Positions 1 through 8,537 of a DNA stretch of 64,000 nt are shown in pieces. Position numbers and translations under genes: made by a program. The notes beneath the pieces are model-generated. The model saw only the letters and a program-made list of their open reading frames with translations. It did no database searches and was not told the DNA's origin. Origin of the DNA: Alphaproteobacteria bacterium GM202ARS2 (lineage in GTDB: Bacteria > Pseudomonadota > Alphaproteobacteria > GM7ARS4); assembly GCA_014323835.1 (NCBI GenBank), contig JACONH010000015.1, positions 1 to 64,000 on the forward strand, read 5' to 3'. Within the stretch, counting starts at the first letter, position 1. Every line of letters starts with the position of its first letter.

Positions 1-36
1 AAAAGTCACTTGCTCTACCGACTGAGCTACGCGCCC
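1..36 (-). tRNA. tRNA-Lys (TTT), 3' part cut by window edge
   Basis: Read on the minus strand from position 36, the sequence gives an acceptor 5' strand GGGCGCG, T8-A9, a D-arm GCTC/GAGC with the AGTCGGTA loop, the start of the anticodon stem, and an anticodon TTT at window positions 3-1. The rest of the gene lies outside the window, so the 3' half and the CCA end cannot be checked. Confidence 0.85.
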
Positions 37-133
37 TTGATGATGAAGGTTTAAGCGGCAGAAGCCATTAGGTCAAGGGGGGGAGGGTAAGGGGTGGGTT
101 TTTTTGTTTGTTGATGTGTGCTAGTGTGAGGGC

Positions 134-883
134 ATGGCTGGTCATTCGAAATTCAAGAACATTATGCACCGCAAGGGTGCGCAAGACAAGAAGCGAGCTT
201 CGTTGCACGGGCGTCTTATTCGGGAAGTGTCTGTTGCGGTGCGTCTTGGCGGTGCGGACGTATCAGCCAATCCTCGTTTGCGTCTTGCCTTGAGTCACGC
301 CCGCGCTGCTAATCTCAACAAGGATGCCATCGAGCGCGCTATCAGCCGCGTCAGCGGCAAAGGGGGCGACAGCGACTACCAAGAAGCCCGCTACGAAGGA
401 TTTGGCCCCCTTGGGGTGGCTATCGTCATCGAGGCACAAACCGACAACCGCAACCGCACCGCAGCAGAACTACGTGCCATCTTCAATAAGAATGGGGGCA
501 ATCTTGCCGAGCAGGGCAGCGTCATTCACGGCTTCGAACATATCGGCTTAATCGTCTTCGACAGCAAGACTATTGACCCAGACCAACTTTTAGAGGTTGC
601 CGCACAAGAAGGCGCGCAAGACATCAACATTCAAGACGACCAATGCGAAGTCGTGGTATCGCTGGAATCCTTTCATCAGGTGCATAGTGCTTTGGAAAAG
701 GCGATAGGCACGCCACAACAAGCCTCTCTTGTTTGGCGACCGTTGACTCAGGTTGACATCAGCGGGCAGGCAGCGGAATCCTTATCGTCTCTTTTGGATC
801 AACTGACCGATAACGAAGACATCAGTGCAGTTTTTGCCAACTACACTGTGGACGAGACAACAGCAAAGAACTTCGGGTTGTAG
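134..883 (+). CDS. yebC: YebC/PmpR family protein
   Basis: This 249-residue protein belongs to the YebC/PmpR family, whose members are DNA-binding regulators or, in recent work, factors that help ribosomes through difficult stretches; which role applies here cannot be told from sequence. The start MAGHSKFKNIMHRKGAQD is the family's highly conserved N-terminus, and RIFNKNGG-like (AIFNKNGGNLAEQGSV) and YEGFGPLGVAIVIEAQTDNRNRT blocks are present. Length matches the family. A GAGG element lies just before the ATG. It stands directly before ruvC, the usual alphaproteobacterial order, and is probably in the same transcript. Confidence 0.96.
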   Translation: MAGHSKFKNIMHRKGAQDKKRASLHGRLIREVSVAVRLGGADVSANPRLRLALSHARAANLNKDAIERAISRVSGKGGDSDYQEARYEGFGPLGVAIVIEAQTDNRNRTAAELRAIFNKNGGNLAEQGSVIHGFEHIGLIVFDSKTIDPDQLLEVAAQEGAQDINIQDDQCEVVVSLESFHQVHSALEKAIGTPQQASLVWRPLTQVDISGQAAESLSSLLDQLTDNEDISAVFANYTVDETTAKNFGL

Positions 884-888
884 GAGCT

Positions 889-1392
889 ATGGTGGTGCGT
901 GTTATGGGTATTGACCCGGGGTTTCGCTGTAGCGGTTGGGGCGTTATTCGTTGGGCAGGGCATAACGTGCATTACGAGGCAGGCGGGCTGGTGGTGCCGA
1001 ATGCACAAGAGACAATAGAACACCGCTTAGCTCATCTCTATGACAACTTTCATCAGCTGGTTGCCTCGCATCGCCCGGATATTGTGTCTTTGGAAGAAAC
1101 CTTCGTGCGTGAAGACCATCCCAAGTCGGCATTGTCGTTGGGACAGGCACGAGGCGTTATTATGGCTGCGGTGGGGGCACACGGTCTTAATGTGGTCTCT
1201 TATGCCCCGAATGTGATAAAGAAAGCCCTGACGGGTTACGGTCATAGCGACAAGCAAGGCATGATGAAAATGATAAAGATGATTTTGCCACAAGTGCCGT
1301 CAGGTGCAAAGAGCGACCTGTATGACGCTTTAGCCGTTGCTTTGTGTCACGGGCATCAGGGGCATAGCGGGCAGACGGTAGGGGGCGACTAG
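889..1392 (+). CDS. ruvC: Crossover junction endodeoxyribonuclease RuvC
   Basis: RuvC is the nuclease that cuts Holliday junctions symmetrically together with RuvAB. The 167-residue product has the RNase H-like fold's acidic residues in place: Asp in MGIDPGFRCSGWG, Glu in SLEETFV, and the Asp pair in KSDLYDALAVAL near the C-terminus. An AGGAG element precedes the ATG at 889; an in-frame ATG at 904 would give the more usual N-terminus MGIDPG, so the first five codons are uncertain. It lies five bases after yebC and one base before ruvA. Confidence 0.96.
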   Translation: MVVRVMGIDPGFRCSGWGVIRWAGHNVHYEAGGLVVPNAQETIEHRLAHLYDNFHQLVASHRPDIVSLEETFVREDHPKSALSLGQARGVIMAAVGAHGLNVVSYAPNVIKKALTGYGHSDKQGMMKMIKMILPQVPSGAKSDLYDALAVALCHGHQGHSGQTVGGD

Positions 1393-1393
1393 G

Positions 1394-1984
1394 ATGATTG
1401 GACGATTGACAGGGACAATTTGTGCGTTGGATGACGACAGCCTGATTATTGATGTAGGGGGCGTTGGTTATCAGTTGCGGGCGACACAGAGCTTACAGGC
1501 GTTGGCGGGGCAACATGTTACTGCCTTCATTGAAACGGTGGTGCGTGACGAGCAAATCATGCTGTATGGGTTTTTGCACGCGCAAGAGCGAGTCTTGTTC
1601 CGCCTGTTGGTTTCTGTGCAAGGTGTGGGGGCGAATTTGGCGATGCGTCTGTTGTCGTCTTTGGGCTTATCGACGTTGGTGGGGGCGTTGCAACGGGGTG
1701 ACGAGCGTATTCTTTCCTCCGTTAGCGGTATCGGGGCAAGAGTCGCCCGCCGCCTCTGTAACGAGCTGCCGAGTATCGATGCTCTCGATGCCTTAGGCAC
1801 ACTGCCAAGTGGGCAGGGCGAGACACACGTTGATGGCTATGGCGATGCTCTCATGGCTCTGGAGTCATTAGGCTATGGCCGGCGAGAAGCCGCCGCTGCC
1901 CTACAGACCATCGATACCTCTGGCGATAAAGCCGTGCCTTTAGCCGAGGTGGTTAAACAGGCTTTGCGAGTCCTTGCGTCATGA
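1394..1984 (+). CDS. ruvA: Holliday junction branch migration protein RuvA
   Basis: RuvA binds four-way junctions as a tetramer and loads the RuvB motor. The 196-residue product starts MIGRLTGTI, has the domain I oligonucleotide fold, helix-hairpin-helix motifs in domain II ([18 protein letters not shown] and [16 protein letters not shown]) and a C-terminal domain III ([20 protein letters not shown]) that contacts RuvB. Its stop overlaps the ruvB start in an ATGA arrangement, indicating translational coupling. Confidence 0.96.
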   Translation: MIGRLTGTICALDDDSLIIDVGGVGYQLRATQSLQALAGQHVTAFIETVVRDEQIMLYGFLHAQERVLFRLLVSVQGVGANLAMRLLSSLGLSTLVGALQRGDERILSSVSGIGARVARRLCNELPSIDALDALGTLPSGQGETHVDGYGDALMALESLGYGRREAAAALQTIDTSGDKAVPLAEVVKQALRVLAS

Positions 1985-3036
1985 CAGAGGATAGGCGTGT
2001 GTTGTCCCGCACCGCCGAGGAAGGCGACTCGGCATTGGCGACGTTGCGTCCAACGTCGTGGGACGACTTTATTGGACAGGAGGAGGTCAAACGCAATCTG
2101 CGGGTGTTCATCGATGCTGCTCGCAATCGTGGGGAGCCCCTCGACCACGTTCTTTTGTGTGGGCCGCCGGGGTTGGGTAAAACCACGTTGGCGCGCCTGA
2201 TTGCGCGGGAAAGTGGTGTTGGCTTCCGTCAAACGTCGGGTCCTGTGCTTCTCAAACGAGGCGACTTGGCGGCACTTCTTACGGGCTTGGAAGCAGGGGA
2301 CGTGCTTTTCATCGATGAGATTCACCGATTGTCTTCGTCCATCGAGGAAATTCTCTATCCGGCTATGGAAGACAAACAGCTGGATATCGTTATCGGCAGT
2401 GGCGTGTCGGCACGTAGTCTGCGGGTCGATTTAGTGCCGTTTACGTTGGTTGGTGCGACCACGCGTTCGGGGTTGTTGACGAGGCCCTTGCGAGAGCGTT
2501 TTGGTATTCCGTTGCACTTGCAGTTTTATGATACGGCGGCGTTGGCTACGATTATTGCGTCTTATGCGGTGCGTCTGGGTGTCTCGATTGATTCGGGCGG
2601 TGCGAGCGAAATTGCCACCCGCGCCCGTATGACTCCTCGTGTTGCCTTGCGTCTGCTCCGTCGGGTGCGTGACTTTTTAAGGAGCGATAGCCAGACCATT
2701 GATAAAACCCTAGCCAACAAAGCCCTCAGTGCCATGGGAGTCGATGAGCACGGTATGGACGGCATGGATAGACGCTATCTCGATTGTTTGTTGAACCATT
2801 ATCACGGAGGCCCCGTTGGAGTTGAAGCCCTCGCCGCGTCTTTGTCCGAGCAACGGGACGTGGTGGAAGACACCATCGAAGCCTTTTTGTTGCAGCTGGG
2901 CTTGTTGCAACGCACGCCACGAGGACGGATGCTCACCGCACAAGGATGGCAGTTCTTTAACCGCACGCCACCAACGCACTGGACAGGGCAGATGCCCCTG
3001 AGTTTTGATGAAGAAACGAAGAAGGATGAGTCATGA
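1981..3036 (+). CDS. ruvB: Holliday junction DNA helicase RuvB
   Basis: RuvB is the hexameric AAA+ ATPase that drives branch migration on RuvA-bound junctions. The 351-residue product has Walker A ([11 protein letters not shown]), Walker B ([10 protein letters not shown]), sensor 1 ([10 protein letters not shown]), the arginine finger region (RPLRERFGI) and the C-terminal winged helix ([14 protein letters not shown]). It overlaps ruvA upstream and ybgC downstream by four bases each, so ruvC-ruvA-ruvB-ybgC-tolQ-tolR reads as one operon. Confidence 0.97.
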   Translation: MTEDRRVLSRTAEEGDSALATLRPTSWDDFIGQEEVKRNLRVFIDAARNRGEPLDHVLLCGPPGLGKTTLARLIARESGVGFRQTSGPVLLKRGDLAALLTGLEAGDVLFIDEIHRLSSSIEEILYPAMEDKQLDIVIGSGVSARSLRVDLVPFTLVGATTRSGLLTRPLRERFGIPLHLQFYDTAALATIIASYAVRLGVSIDSGGASEIATRARMTPRVALRLLRRVRDFLRSDSQTIDKTLANKALSAMGVDEHGMDGMDRRYLDCLLNHYHGGPVGVEALAASLSEQRDVVEDTIEAFLLQLGLLQRTPRGRMLTAQGWQFFNRTPPTHWTGQMPLSFDEETKKDES

Positions 3037-3527
3037 TGAAACCCCTTGATAGTGGCGTTATTACAGGCGGGGTGCACCATTTTCCGTTGCGGGTCTATTA
3101 CGAAGATACCGATGCGGGGGGTATTGTCTATTATGCCCGCTACTTGTATTTTGCCGAGCGCGCCCGTAGCGAATTCTTACGGGCATTGGATACAGACGGG
3201 CACGATATGCACGGGTTGATGGCACAGGAGTCTTGTGCTTTTGTGGTTAGGCGTGTGACAGCAACGTATCACCAACCAGCGCGCTTGCATGATGCCCTTG
3301 TCATGGTAACACGTGTGTGCCAGCTGGGGCGCGCCTCTTTGGTCATGGAGCAAAACCTCTATCGCCAAGACACACCGCTGTTTACCTCTGAGGTGCGTCT
3401 TGCCTGTGTGTCTATTGGGGACAGGGGGGGCAGGGCAGGAAAGGTTGTTGCGATACCCCATGCTCTTTGGCAGGCTATGGTGGCGATGGTGCACAAAGAA
3501 GGACAGAAAGAAAAGGTCATAACATGA
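3033..3527 (+). CDS. ybgC: Tol-Pal associated acyl-CoA thioesterase YbgC
   Basis: YbgC is a hotdog-fold acyl-CoA thioesterase encoded at the head of tol-pal operons. The 164-residue product has the catalytic segment [29 protein letters not shown], with the family Asp in DTDAGG. It overlaps ruvB at its start and tolQ at its end (ATGA). Substrate and physiological role remain uncertain in the family; the position before tolQ supports a link with envelope phospholipid handling. Confidence 0.93.
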   Translation: MMKPLDSGVITGGVHHFPLRVYYEDTDAGGIVYYARYLYFAERARSEFLRALDTDGHDMHGLMAQESCAFVVRRVTATYHQPARLHDALVMVTRVCQLGRASLVMEQNLYRQDTPLFTSEVRLACVSIGDRGGRAGKVVAIPHALWQAMVAMVHKEGQKEKVIT

Positions 3528-4216
3528 TACAGCTCGATTCATGGTTGAATGGTTGGGAGCAAGGTGCGGTCGCAGTGGGGGTCGTCTTTATCCTTATGGG
3601 TGTGACTCTTGTGGGTCTGTCTTGTCTTGCTTTGTGGATTATCCTCGATAAGGTCTTTTTGTTGCGTCGGGTGGAGCGGAATTGTCTGGAATTCGAGCAG
3701 GCTTTTTGGGCGCACCGGGTGCTGAACGACTTTTATGAAAAGGTCAAACCGCTTGATCCGCACCCGATGCGTGAGCTGTTTATGTTGGGCATGGAGGAAT
3801 ACCGTCTGGTGGTGTCGGCGGGCATGGCTCTGCCGACTGGTGATAGCTGGCATACGTATATGAGTCGCCTGATGCACATTGAGTTGGGGCGTATGGCGCA
3901 TACGTTTGACTCTCGTTTGAATTGGCTTGCTACCCTTGCCACTACGGTGCCGTTGTTGGGGGTGCTGGCAGCTCTGTGGCATACCATTCAGGGCTTACAA
4001 GATGGTATGGATGTCGCTTTGGCTCTTGTTATGGTGAGGGAGTCTTTGCTGTTTATTTTTGTTGCTTTGGGGGTGAGCGTGCCGTCTATTGTGGGCTATA
4101 ACTTGCTGGCGGGGCGGACGAATCGATTGCATGAACGGCTGAGTTCTTTTATCGAGGGCTTGAGTAGTATTCTTGCTCGTCACCTGAACGAAAAAGGAGA
4201 AAGCCGTGCGCGTTAA
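3524..4216 (+). CDS. tolQ: TolQ-like inner-membrane motor protein (divergent)
   Basis: TolQ forms, with TolR, the proton-driven motor of the Tol-Pal system. I choose the ATG at 3524, which overlaps the ybgC stop, rather than earlier in-frame starts inside ybgC; this gives 230 residues beginning [10 protein letters not shown]. Three membrane segments are visible, near residues 14-45, 134-156 and 168-192, and the last two match the MotA/TolQ/ExbB domain (LATLATTVPLLGVLAALWHT; ESLLFIFVALGVSVPSIVGYN). The usual GTVWGI motif reads AALWHT, and the polar threonine of the third segment is isoleucine 178, so the proton path is altered. Identity rests on these blocks and on position between ybgC and tolR. 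Confidence 0.85.
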   Translation: MIQLDSWLNGWEQGAVAVGVVFILMGVTLVGLSCLALWIILDKVFLLRRVERNCLEFEQAFWAHRVLNDFYEKVKPLDPHPMRELFMLGMEEYRLVVSAGMALPTGDSWHTYMSRLMHIELGRMAHTFDSRLNWLATLATTVPLLGVLAALWHTIQGLQDGMDVALALVMVRESLLFIFVALGVSVPSIVGYNLLAGRTNRLHERLSSFIEGLSSILARHLNEKGESRAR

Positions 4217-4613
4217 GGCTTTTACCCGTCAGTCGTTATCGCTGATAACGCCCTCACCAATGGCATTGATGGGGTGGGTGCTGGTGTTATGGGTTATGGG
4301 TGTTGCTGTGGTGGTTATTAGTCAAGGGGGATATGATGGACAGATACAGGCAGGGGCGGGGGCACATGAAGGGGGCATCGATGTTGTGGTGCGCGGTGAC
4401 GGGACGGTGGGGGTCAATGGCATCGATGTGCCACGAGAGAGCTTGGTTGCGACCCTTAGGGGCTATGGCAACGAGAAGCAGGGGTCTGGAGGGATGGTGG
4501 TGCGTTTGTATGGTGCGTCGGATGTGGCGTATGGCAGTGTTGTTTCGGTGATTGAGATGTTACGTTCGGCGGGTTTTTCTCGCATGGTGGTTATGTCGGG
4601 TGTGCGTCCTTAG
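4206..4613 (+). CDS. tolR: TolR/ExbD-like protein lacking the membrane aspartate
   Basis: The 135-residue product has one N-terminal membrane segment (about residues 19-39) and a periplasmic ExbD/TolR domain (IDVVVRGDGTVGVNGIDVPRESLVATL, then VVRLYGASDVAYGSVVSVIEMLRSAGFSRMVVM). In the family the segment begins TPLVDVM or similar, with an Asp that carries protons; here it reads ITPSPMALMGW, with methionine 19 at the Asp position and no acidic residue anywhere in the segment. It overlaps tolQ by 11 bases and precedes a TolA-like gene, so the family call is firm although the motor function is doubtful. Confidence 0.82.
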   Translation: MRVKAFTRQSLSLITPSPMALMGWVLVLWVMGVAVVVISQGGYDGQIQAGAGAHEGGIDVVVRGDGTVGVNGIDVPRESLVATLRGYGNEKQGSGGMVVRLYGASDVAYGSVVSVIEMLRSAGFSRMVVMSGVRP

Positions 4614-4623
4614 GGGCTAGAGT

Positions 4624-5268
4624 GTGATGAGTCGTGCGGCATTTTTATCTATTTTTTTGCATGGTGCTTTTGTTGGGGCGTTGTTTTTGGCGTCATCCAT
4701 AGGCGACGAACCGCCTTTGCCGAAGCCGCATAGCGTTGCGATGGTGGATATTGGCTATGGGCCCGGGGTTGGCGTTAAGAAGGAGGATGATTTCGACCCG
4801 ACGGCTTATGGCTCGTTGTTGTTGCCGCCGTATGTGCCTCGTCCGCCGCAACCGCCGTTGGTGCTGGTGCGAGAAGGCGATGTGCCGCCGGTGGTGCTCC
4901 GTCCGCCGCCGCCCAAAAAAAGCGGTGACCCGTTCTCTGCCGACTATGGCTTGTTGTATAGCAACTATGCAACGGTCAAGGAGCACTTTCGGGCATGCTG
5001 GCGACAGCCGTCACTGGTGGATCATAGCAGGCAAGATAAATTGATACGTGTCGTCATTAACATCGATGAACAAGGGCGTATCTTCAGTGGTGCCGTCAAA
5101 AACAAAGAAAAGGTTCTCGCCGATGACCAGCTGACACGTTTGTATGACAGCGTCATGCACGCTATCAGTCATCCTATCTGCCGTAAGGTCTACTTTAGAA
5201 AGACGGATTACCCGCGCTTTCGTGAGATTGAGCTGGAGTTTTCAGCACGATTCATGGCGGAACCGTAG
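4624..5268 (+). CDS. tolA: TolA-like periplasm-spanning protein
   Basis: The 214-residue product has an N-terminal membrane anchor ([21 protein letters not shown]), a short proline-rich stretch with runs such as [10 protein letters not shown] and [10 protein letters not shown], and a C-terminal globular part ([20 protein letters not shown] ... [18 protein letters not shown]) similar to TolA domain III of alphaproteobacteria. It lacks the long helical domain II of enterobacterial TolA. The start is either GTG 4624 or ATG 4627. It follows tolR by ten bases; tolB and pal, which usually come next, are absent and a tRNA gene follows instead. Confidence 0.72.
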   Translation: MMSRAAFLSIFLHGAFVGALFLASSIGDEPPLPKPHSVAMVDIGYGPGVGVKKEDDFDPTAYGSLLLPPYVPRPPQPPLVLVREGDVPPVVLRPPPPKKSGDPFSADYGLLYSNYATVKEHFRACWRQPSLVDHSRQDKLIRVVINIDEQGRIFSGAVKNKEKVLADDQLTRLYDSVMHAISHPICRKVYFRKTDYPRFREIELEFSARFMAEP

Positions 5269-5346
5269 TCTCGAGAGGGGCAGGGGGGGGCAGGGAGCAT
5301 TTTTTGTTGTCCGTTGTGTGCGTATATCTGTTAAGGTTGTGCGGCT

Positions 5347-5419
<73 letters not shown>

Positions 5420-5434
5420 CATCCCCTTTAGTTA

Positions 5435-6877
5435 ATGAATAGGTCTTGCATGGGCACTGCCGTTATTACCCTAGAGTCGCCGTTGGGCGGTTTGGAGTCG
5501 CTGTTGGCTCTGCACCGCCGCGAGCCTATGTGTTACCCTCATTTGTGTGCCAGCACCGCTTGTGCGTCTCGGGGGGATAACTACAGTATTCTGTTTGCTT
5601 TTCCCGATACCACGTTGGTTTTGGAGCACGATTATCGTCTGCGTGAGAATGGTGTCGAGGTGGACGGGACATTCTTGGCGCGCTTCGATGGGTTGTGGCA
5701 ACAGGCGAGACACAAACAGGCGGGGGCAGGGGAGGCAACGGATACAGGGGCAACGACAAAGGGGCTACCTTTTAGGGGGGGGTGGTTTGTTTATTGTGGC
5801 TATGAGTTGATAAGCCAGTATGAGACGTTGGCGTTGCCTCGTGTTCGGTCGGATTTTCCCTGTGCGTTTGCGGTGCGTATACCGGCGGCGGTGATTTACC
5901 ACCACGAGTCGGATAGGTTGTTTGCTCTCAGCGAGGAAGATGATTCCTGTCGTAGCCGTTTGCGTGCGATACAAAGGGCTGTTGATTCGCTTAAAGCTGC
6001 TGAGGATGGCAAGCCGTCTCGGGACACCCCTGTTGCGCCTTCAGCCATAGAGGAAGACAGTGTTGATGCTTATTATGCTGCCCACCAGAAGTGTTTAGAT
6101 TACATTTACGCGGGGGATGTCTTTCAGGTCAATTTGTCTCGTTTGTGGCATCTGCCGAGTGGTGCGCCTTCTGCTTATGACCTTTTTTATCGTTTGTGGC
6201 GGCATAACCCGTCGCCTTTTGCGGCGTTGTCGGTGTGGCATGATGACAATGGCGATAAGGCGATTGTCAGTTCATCGCCGGAACGTCTTGTGCGGGTGTG
6301 CCCGAATGGCCGCATCGAGACTCGCCCGATAGCGGGCACACGTCCGCGGGCACAGGAACGTTTGCGTGATACGGAGCAATCTCGAGTTCTGCTTGCCCAC
6401 CCGAAAGAGCGTGCCGAACATATCATGCTCGTGGACTTGGAGCGCAACGACTTGTCGAAGCTGTGTCTGGCGGGGAGCGTGCGAGTCGATGAAATGATGG
6501 TCTTGGAGTCTTATGCTCATGTGCACCATATCGTATCGAATGTGTGTGGTCGTCTGTTGCCGAATGTCTGTCCGGGGCAAGTGGTGGCAGCGGTGTTTCC
6601 GGGCGGGACGATAACGGGTTGTCCCAAGTTGCGTTGCATCGAAATTTTAGCGGAACTGGAAGCCGTGGGACGCGGCGCGTATACGGGGTCTTTGGGCTAT
6701 GTCAATCACGATGGCAGTCTTGACTTGAATATTTTGATACGCACCATTGTCTGCGAGGGCGACTCGTTGTCGTTTCGAGCAGGGGGCGGTATCGTTGCCG
6801 ATTCGCAAGCGAGCCACGAACTGGAAGAGACTCGGGCAAAAGCACGAGGCATGATTCACGCCCTGAGTCGCGGGTAA
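5435..6877 (+). CDS. pabB: Aminodeoxychorismate synthase component I (PabB), TrpE-like motif
   Basis: The enzyme aminates chorismate to 4-amino-4-deoxychorismate for folate synthesis. The 480-residue product has the N-terminal half (GGWFVYCGYELISQYE) and the chorismate-binding domain: YIYAGDVFQVNLSR, SSSPERLVRV, HIMLVDLERNDLSKL, VFPGGTITGCPKLRCIE, GAYTGSLGY and RAGGGIVADS. The motif that in E. coli PabB carries a catalytic lysine (PIKGT) reads PIAGT here, as in TrpE. The call as PabB rests on pabC following with an overlapping stop/start (TAATG) and on the absence of trp genes; anthranilate synthase is the alternative. Confidence 0.82.
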   Translation: MNRSCMGTAVITLESPLGGLESLLALHRREPMCYPHLCASTACASRGDNYSILFAFPDTTLVLEHDYRLRENGVEVDGTFLARFDGLWQQARHKQAGAGEATDTGATTKGLPFRGGWFVYCGYELISQYETLALPRVRSDFPCAFAVRIPAAVIYHHESDRLFALSEEDDSCRSRLRAIQRAVDSLKAAEDGKPSRDTPVAPSAIEEDSVDAYYAAHQKCLDYIYAGDVFQVNLSRLWHLPSGAPSAYDLFYRLWRHNPSPFAALSVWHDDNGDKAIVSSSPERLVRVCPNGRIETRPIAGTRPRAQERLRDTEQSRVLLAHPKERAEHIMLVDLERNDLSKLCLAGSVRVDEMMVLESYAHVHHIVSNVCGRLLPNVCPGQVVAAVFPGGTITGCPKLRCIEILAELEAVGRGAYTGSLGYVNHDGSLDLNILIRTIVCEGDSLSFRAGGGIVADSQASHELEETRAKARGMIHALSRG

Positions 6878-7725
6878 TGATGATACGTCCGCTCTGCCTT
6901 GTCGATGGGGCTGTCGCCACCAGCATCGATAGCCGTGACCGCGGCTTGGCGTTTGGTGATGGCTTGTTTGAAACCTTAAAGGTAACAGATAATAACGTGC
7001 AATTGTTTACAGCGCATTGGCAACGTTTTGCAGAGGGGTGTCGACGCTTGCGGTTGCCGCCGCCGCAACAGGATGAATTCAAACGAGATATAAAGAAACT
7101 CGTGACCGATGGCACGTACGTTATCAAATGGCTGTATACCCGCGGAAGCGGTGGCCGTGGCTACAACGCACCCAGTGAGCCGATGGCACGGCGTATTGTC
7201 ATGCGCGCTGGCTTCGATAGTGTGGGCTACGCCAAAAAAGCCCAAGAAGGAATCAGCGTCCGTTATAGTGACATGCGTTTGTCGCGTCAGCCGTGTCTTT
7301 CTGGTATCAAACATTTGAATAGATTAGAGAACGTCCTTGCTCGCATGGAGTGGCAAGATGATACCATCAGCGAAAGCCTGATGTTCGATGAGGATGATAC
7401 GTTGATTGAGGGGGTTTTCAGCAACGTGTTTGTCTACGTGCATGGCTGTTGGTGGACACCCGAACTGGAGCGATGTGGTATTGCGGGTGTGATGCGGGCG
7501 GTTGTTTTGGATACCTTGCACCAGCAGGGAATCGAGGCGCGGGTGGGGGTGATTGGGCGTGCCATGCTCGAGGGGGCTGAAAGCCTGTTTATGACGAACT
7601 CGTTGATGCCGATTTGGCCTGTCCACCGCTGTCAAGGACGCACCCTGACCATAAGACAGGACGTGCGTAGGCTTCAGCAGGCTGTTGCGGCACACATCGC
7701 AACGCAAGGCTCTTTGACGTTGTGA
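6877..7725 (+). CDS. pabC: Aminodeoxychorismate lyase (PabC), PLP fold type IV
   Basis: PabC splits 4-amino-4-deoxychorismate into p-aminobenzoate and pyruvate, completing the PABA branch begun by the preceding gene. The 282-residue product has the fold-type IV hallmarks: FGDGLFETLKV near the start, YTRGSGGRGYNAP, the PLP-binding lysine in SGIKHLNRLENVLA, and EGVFSNVFV. Branched-chain aminotransferases share the fold, but RGSGGRGY and the neighbour pabB favour PabC. Confidence 0.88.
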   Translation: MMIRPLCLVDGAVATSIDSRDRGLAFGDGLFETLKVTDNNVQLFTAHWQRFAEGCRRLRLPPPQQDEFKRDIKKLVTDGTYVIKWLYTRGSGGRGYNAPSEPMARRIVMRAGFDSVGYAKKAQEGISVRYSDMRLSRQPCLSGIKHLNRLENVLARMEWQDDTISESLMFDEDDTLIEGVFSNVFVYVHGCWWTPELERCGIAGVMRAVVLDTLHQQGIEARVGVIGRAMLEGAESLFMTNSLMPIWPVHRCQGRTLTIRQDVRRLQQAVAAHIATQGSLTL

Positions 7726-7742
7726 ATGTTCTGTGGTATAAG
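7714..7742 (+). promoter_or_regulatory. Sigma-70-type promoter for doxX
   Basis: TTGACG at 7714-7719 and TATAAG at 7737-7742 are separated by 17 bases. They overlap the end of pabC and lie 50 bases before the doxX ATG, so doxX is probably transcribed on its own. Confidence 0.65.
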
Positions 7743-7791
7743 GGGTTGAGGGTATACGTTTCATCGAACAGATAGAACAAGGGAGAATAGG

Positions 7792-8250
7792 ATGTCGTCA
7801 TTCAATGAACCGGGGCTTTACTTCCACCAGTTGGGTCGTTTCTATAAAAAAGGCGAGGCTATCAGCTATGCTGTGTTGCGTTTTGTCGCAGGAGGCTTTT
7901 TTGTCCCGCATGGTATCGGCAAAATAGGTGGCTTTGGTGTCAAAAGTGGCTTTGTCGCTTATTTGGACAAGCTGGGCGTGCCGCTGCCGACTTTCACCGC
8001 TTACACGGTAACAGGCATCGAGGTCATCGGCGGTCTTTTGATAGCCATCGGTCTTTTCACTCGAGCAGCTGCCGTGACAGCCATGGGCTTGATGGTCGGC
8101 ATCATTGCTTGGGTGCACTGGAAGAATGGCTTTCTGTTCACCAATAACGGCTACGAGTATCAACTCATGTGGTTCTTCGTGCTGACCTATATCTTGTTCC
8201 GTGGCAGTGGACGCTACTCTATGGATGGCATGCGCGGCGTGCAAGTCTAG
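7792..8250 (+). CDS. DoxX family membrane protein
   Basis: The 152-residue product has four hydrophobic helices and the DoxX pattern (SYAVLRFVAGGFFVPHGIGKIGGFGV ... GIEVIGGLLIAIGLFTRAAA ... GYEYQLMWFFVLTYILFRG). DoxX proteins are small inner-membrane proteins, linked in some bacteria to quinone or thiol redox chemistry; no precise function follows here. A good GGGAG ribosome site precedes the ATG. The gene ends just before the parS array and converges with panC. Confidence 0.85.
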   Translation: MSSFNEPGLYFHQLGRFYKKGEAISYAVLRFVAGGFFVPHGIGKIGGFGVKSGFVAYLDKLGVPLPTFTAYTVTGIEVIGGLLIAIGLFTRAAAVTAMGLMVGIIAWVHWKNGFLFTNNGYEYQLMWFFVLTYILFRGSGRYSMDGMRGVQV

Positions 8251-8268
8251 GTTTCGTGCTGTAGGAAT

Positions 8269-8521
8269 TGTTTCACGAGAAACAATTCGGTTTTTTTGCC
8301 GAAATTGTTTCACGTGAAACATTATTTTTTTTTACTGTTGGAATTGTTTCACGAGAAACAATTAGGTTTTTTTTGCCGAAATTGTTTCACGTGAAACATT
8401 ATTTTTTTTTGCTGCTGGAATTGTTTCACGTGAAACATTGTTTTTTTTGTCGTGGGAATTGTTTCGCGCGAAACATTGGGGGGGTGTTTTTTTTGTTGTA
8501 GGAATTGTTTCTCGTGAAACA
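8269..8521. other. Array of seven parS-like ParB-binding palindromes
   Basis: The canonical bacterial parS is the 16-mer TGTTTCACGTGAAACA. Exact copies start at 8306, 8383 and 8422. Copies with CACGAG in the centre start at 8269 and 8345; 8506 is the reverse complement of that variant (TGTTTCTCGTGAAACA); 8460 carries TGTTTCGCGCGAAACA, changed at two bases but still a perfect palindrome. Spacing between starts is 37, 39, 38, 39, 38 and 46 bases, separated by T-rich spacers. The array fills the gap between the ends of doxX and panC. ParB, and probably the origin, must lie outside the window. Confidence 0.93.
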
Positions 8522-8537
8522 ATTGGGGGAGGGGGGA

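Noticed and set aside
8268-8501. Open frame with repeated FHVKH/VSRET residues
   Set aside because: It is only the translation of the parS palindromes and their T-rich spacers; no ribosome site or codon pattern supports a protein.
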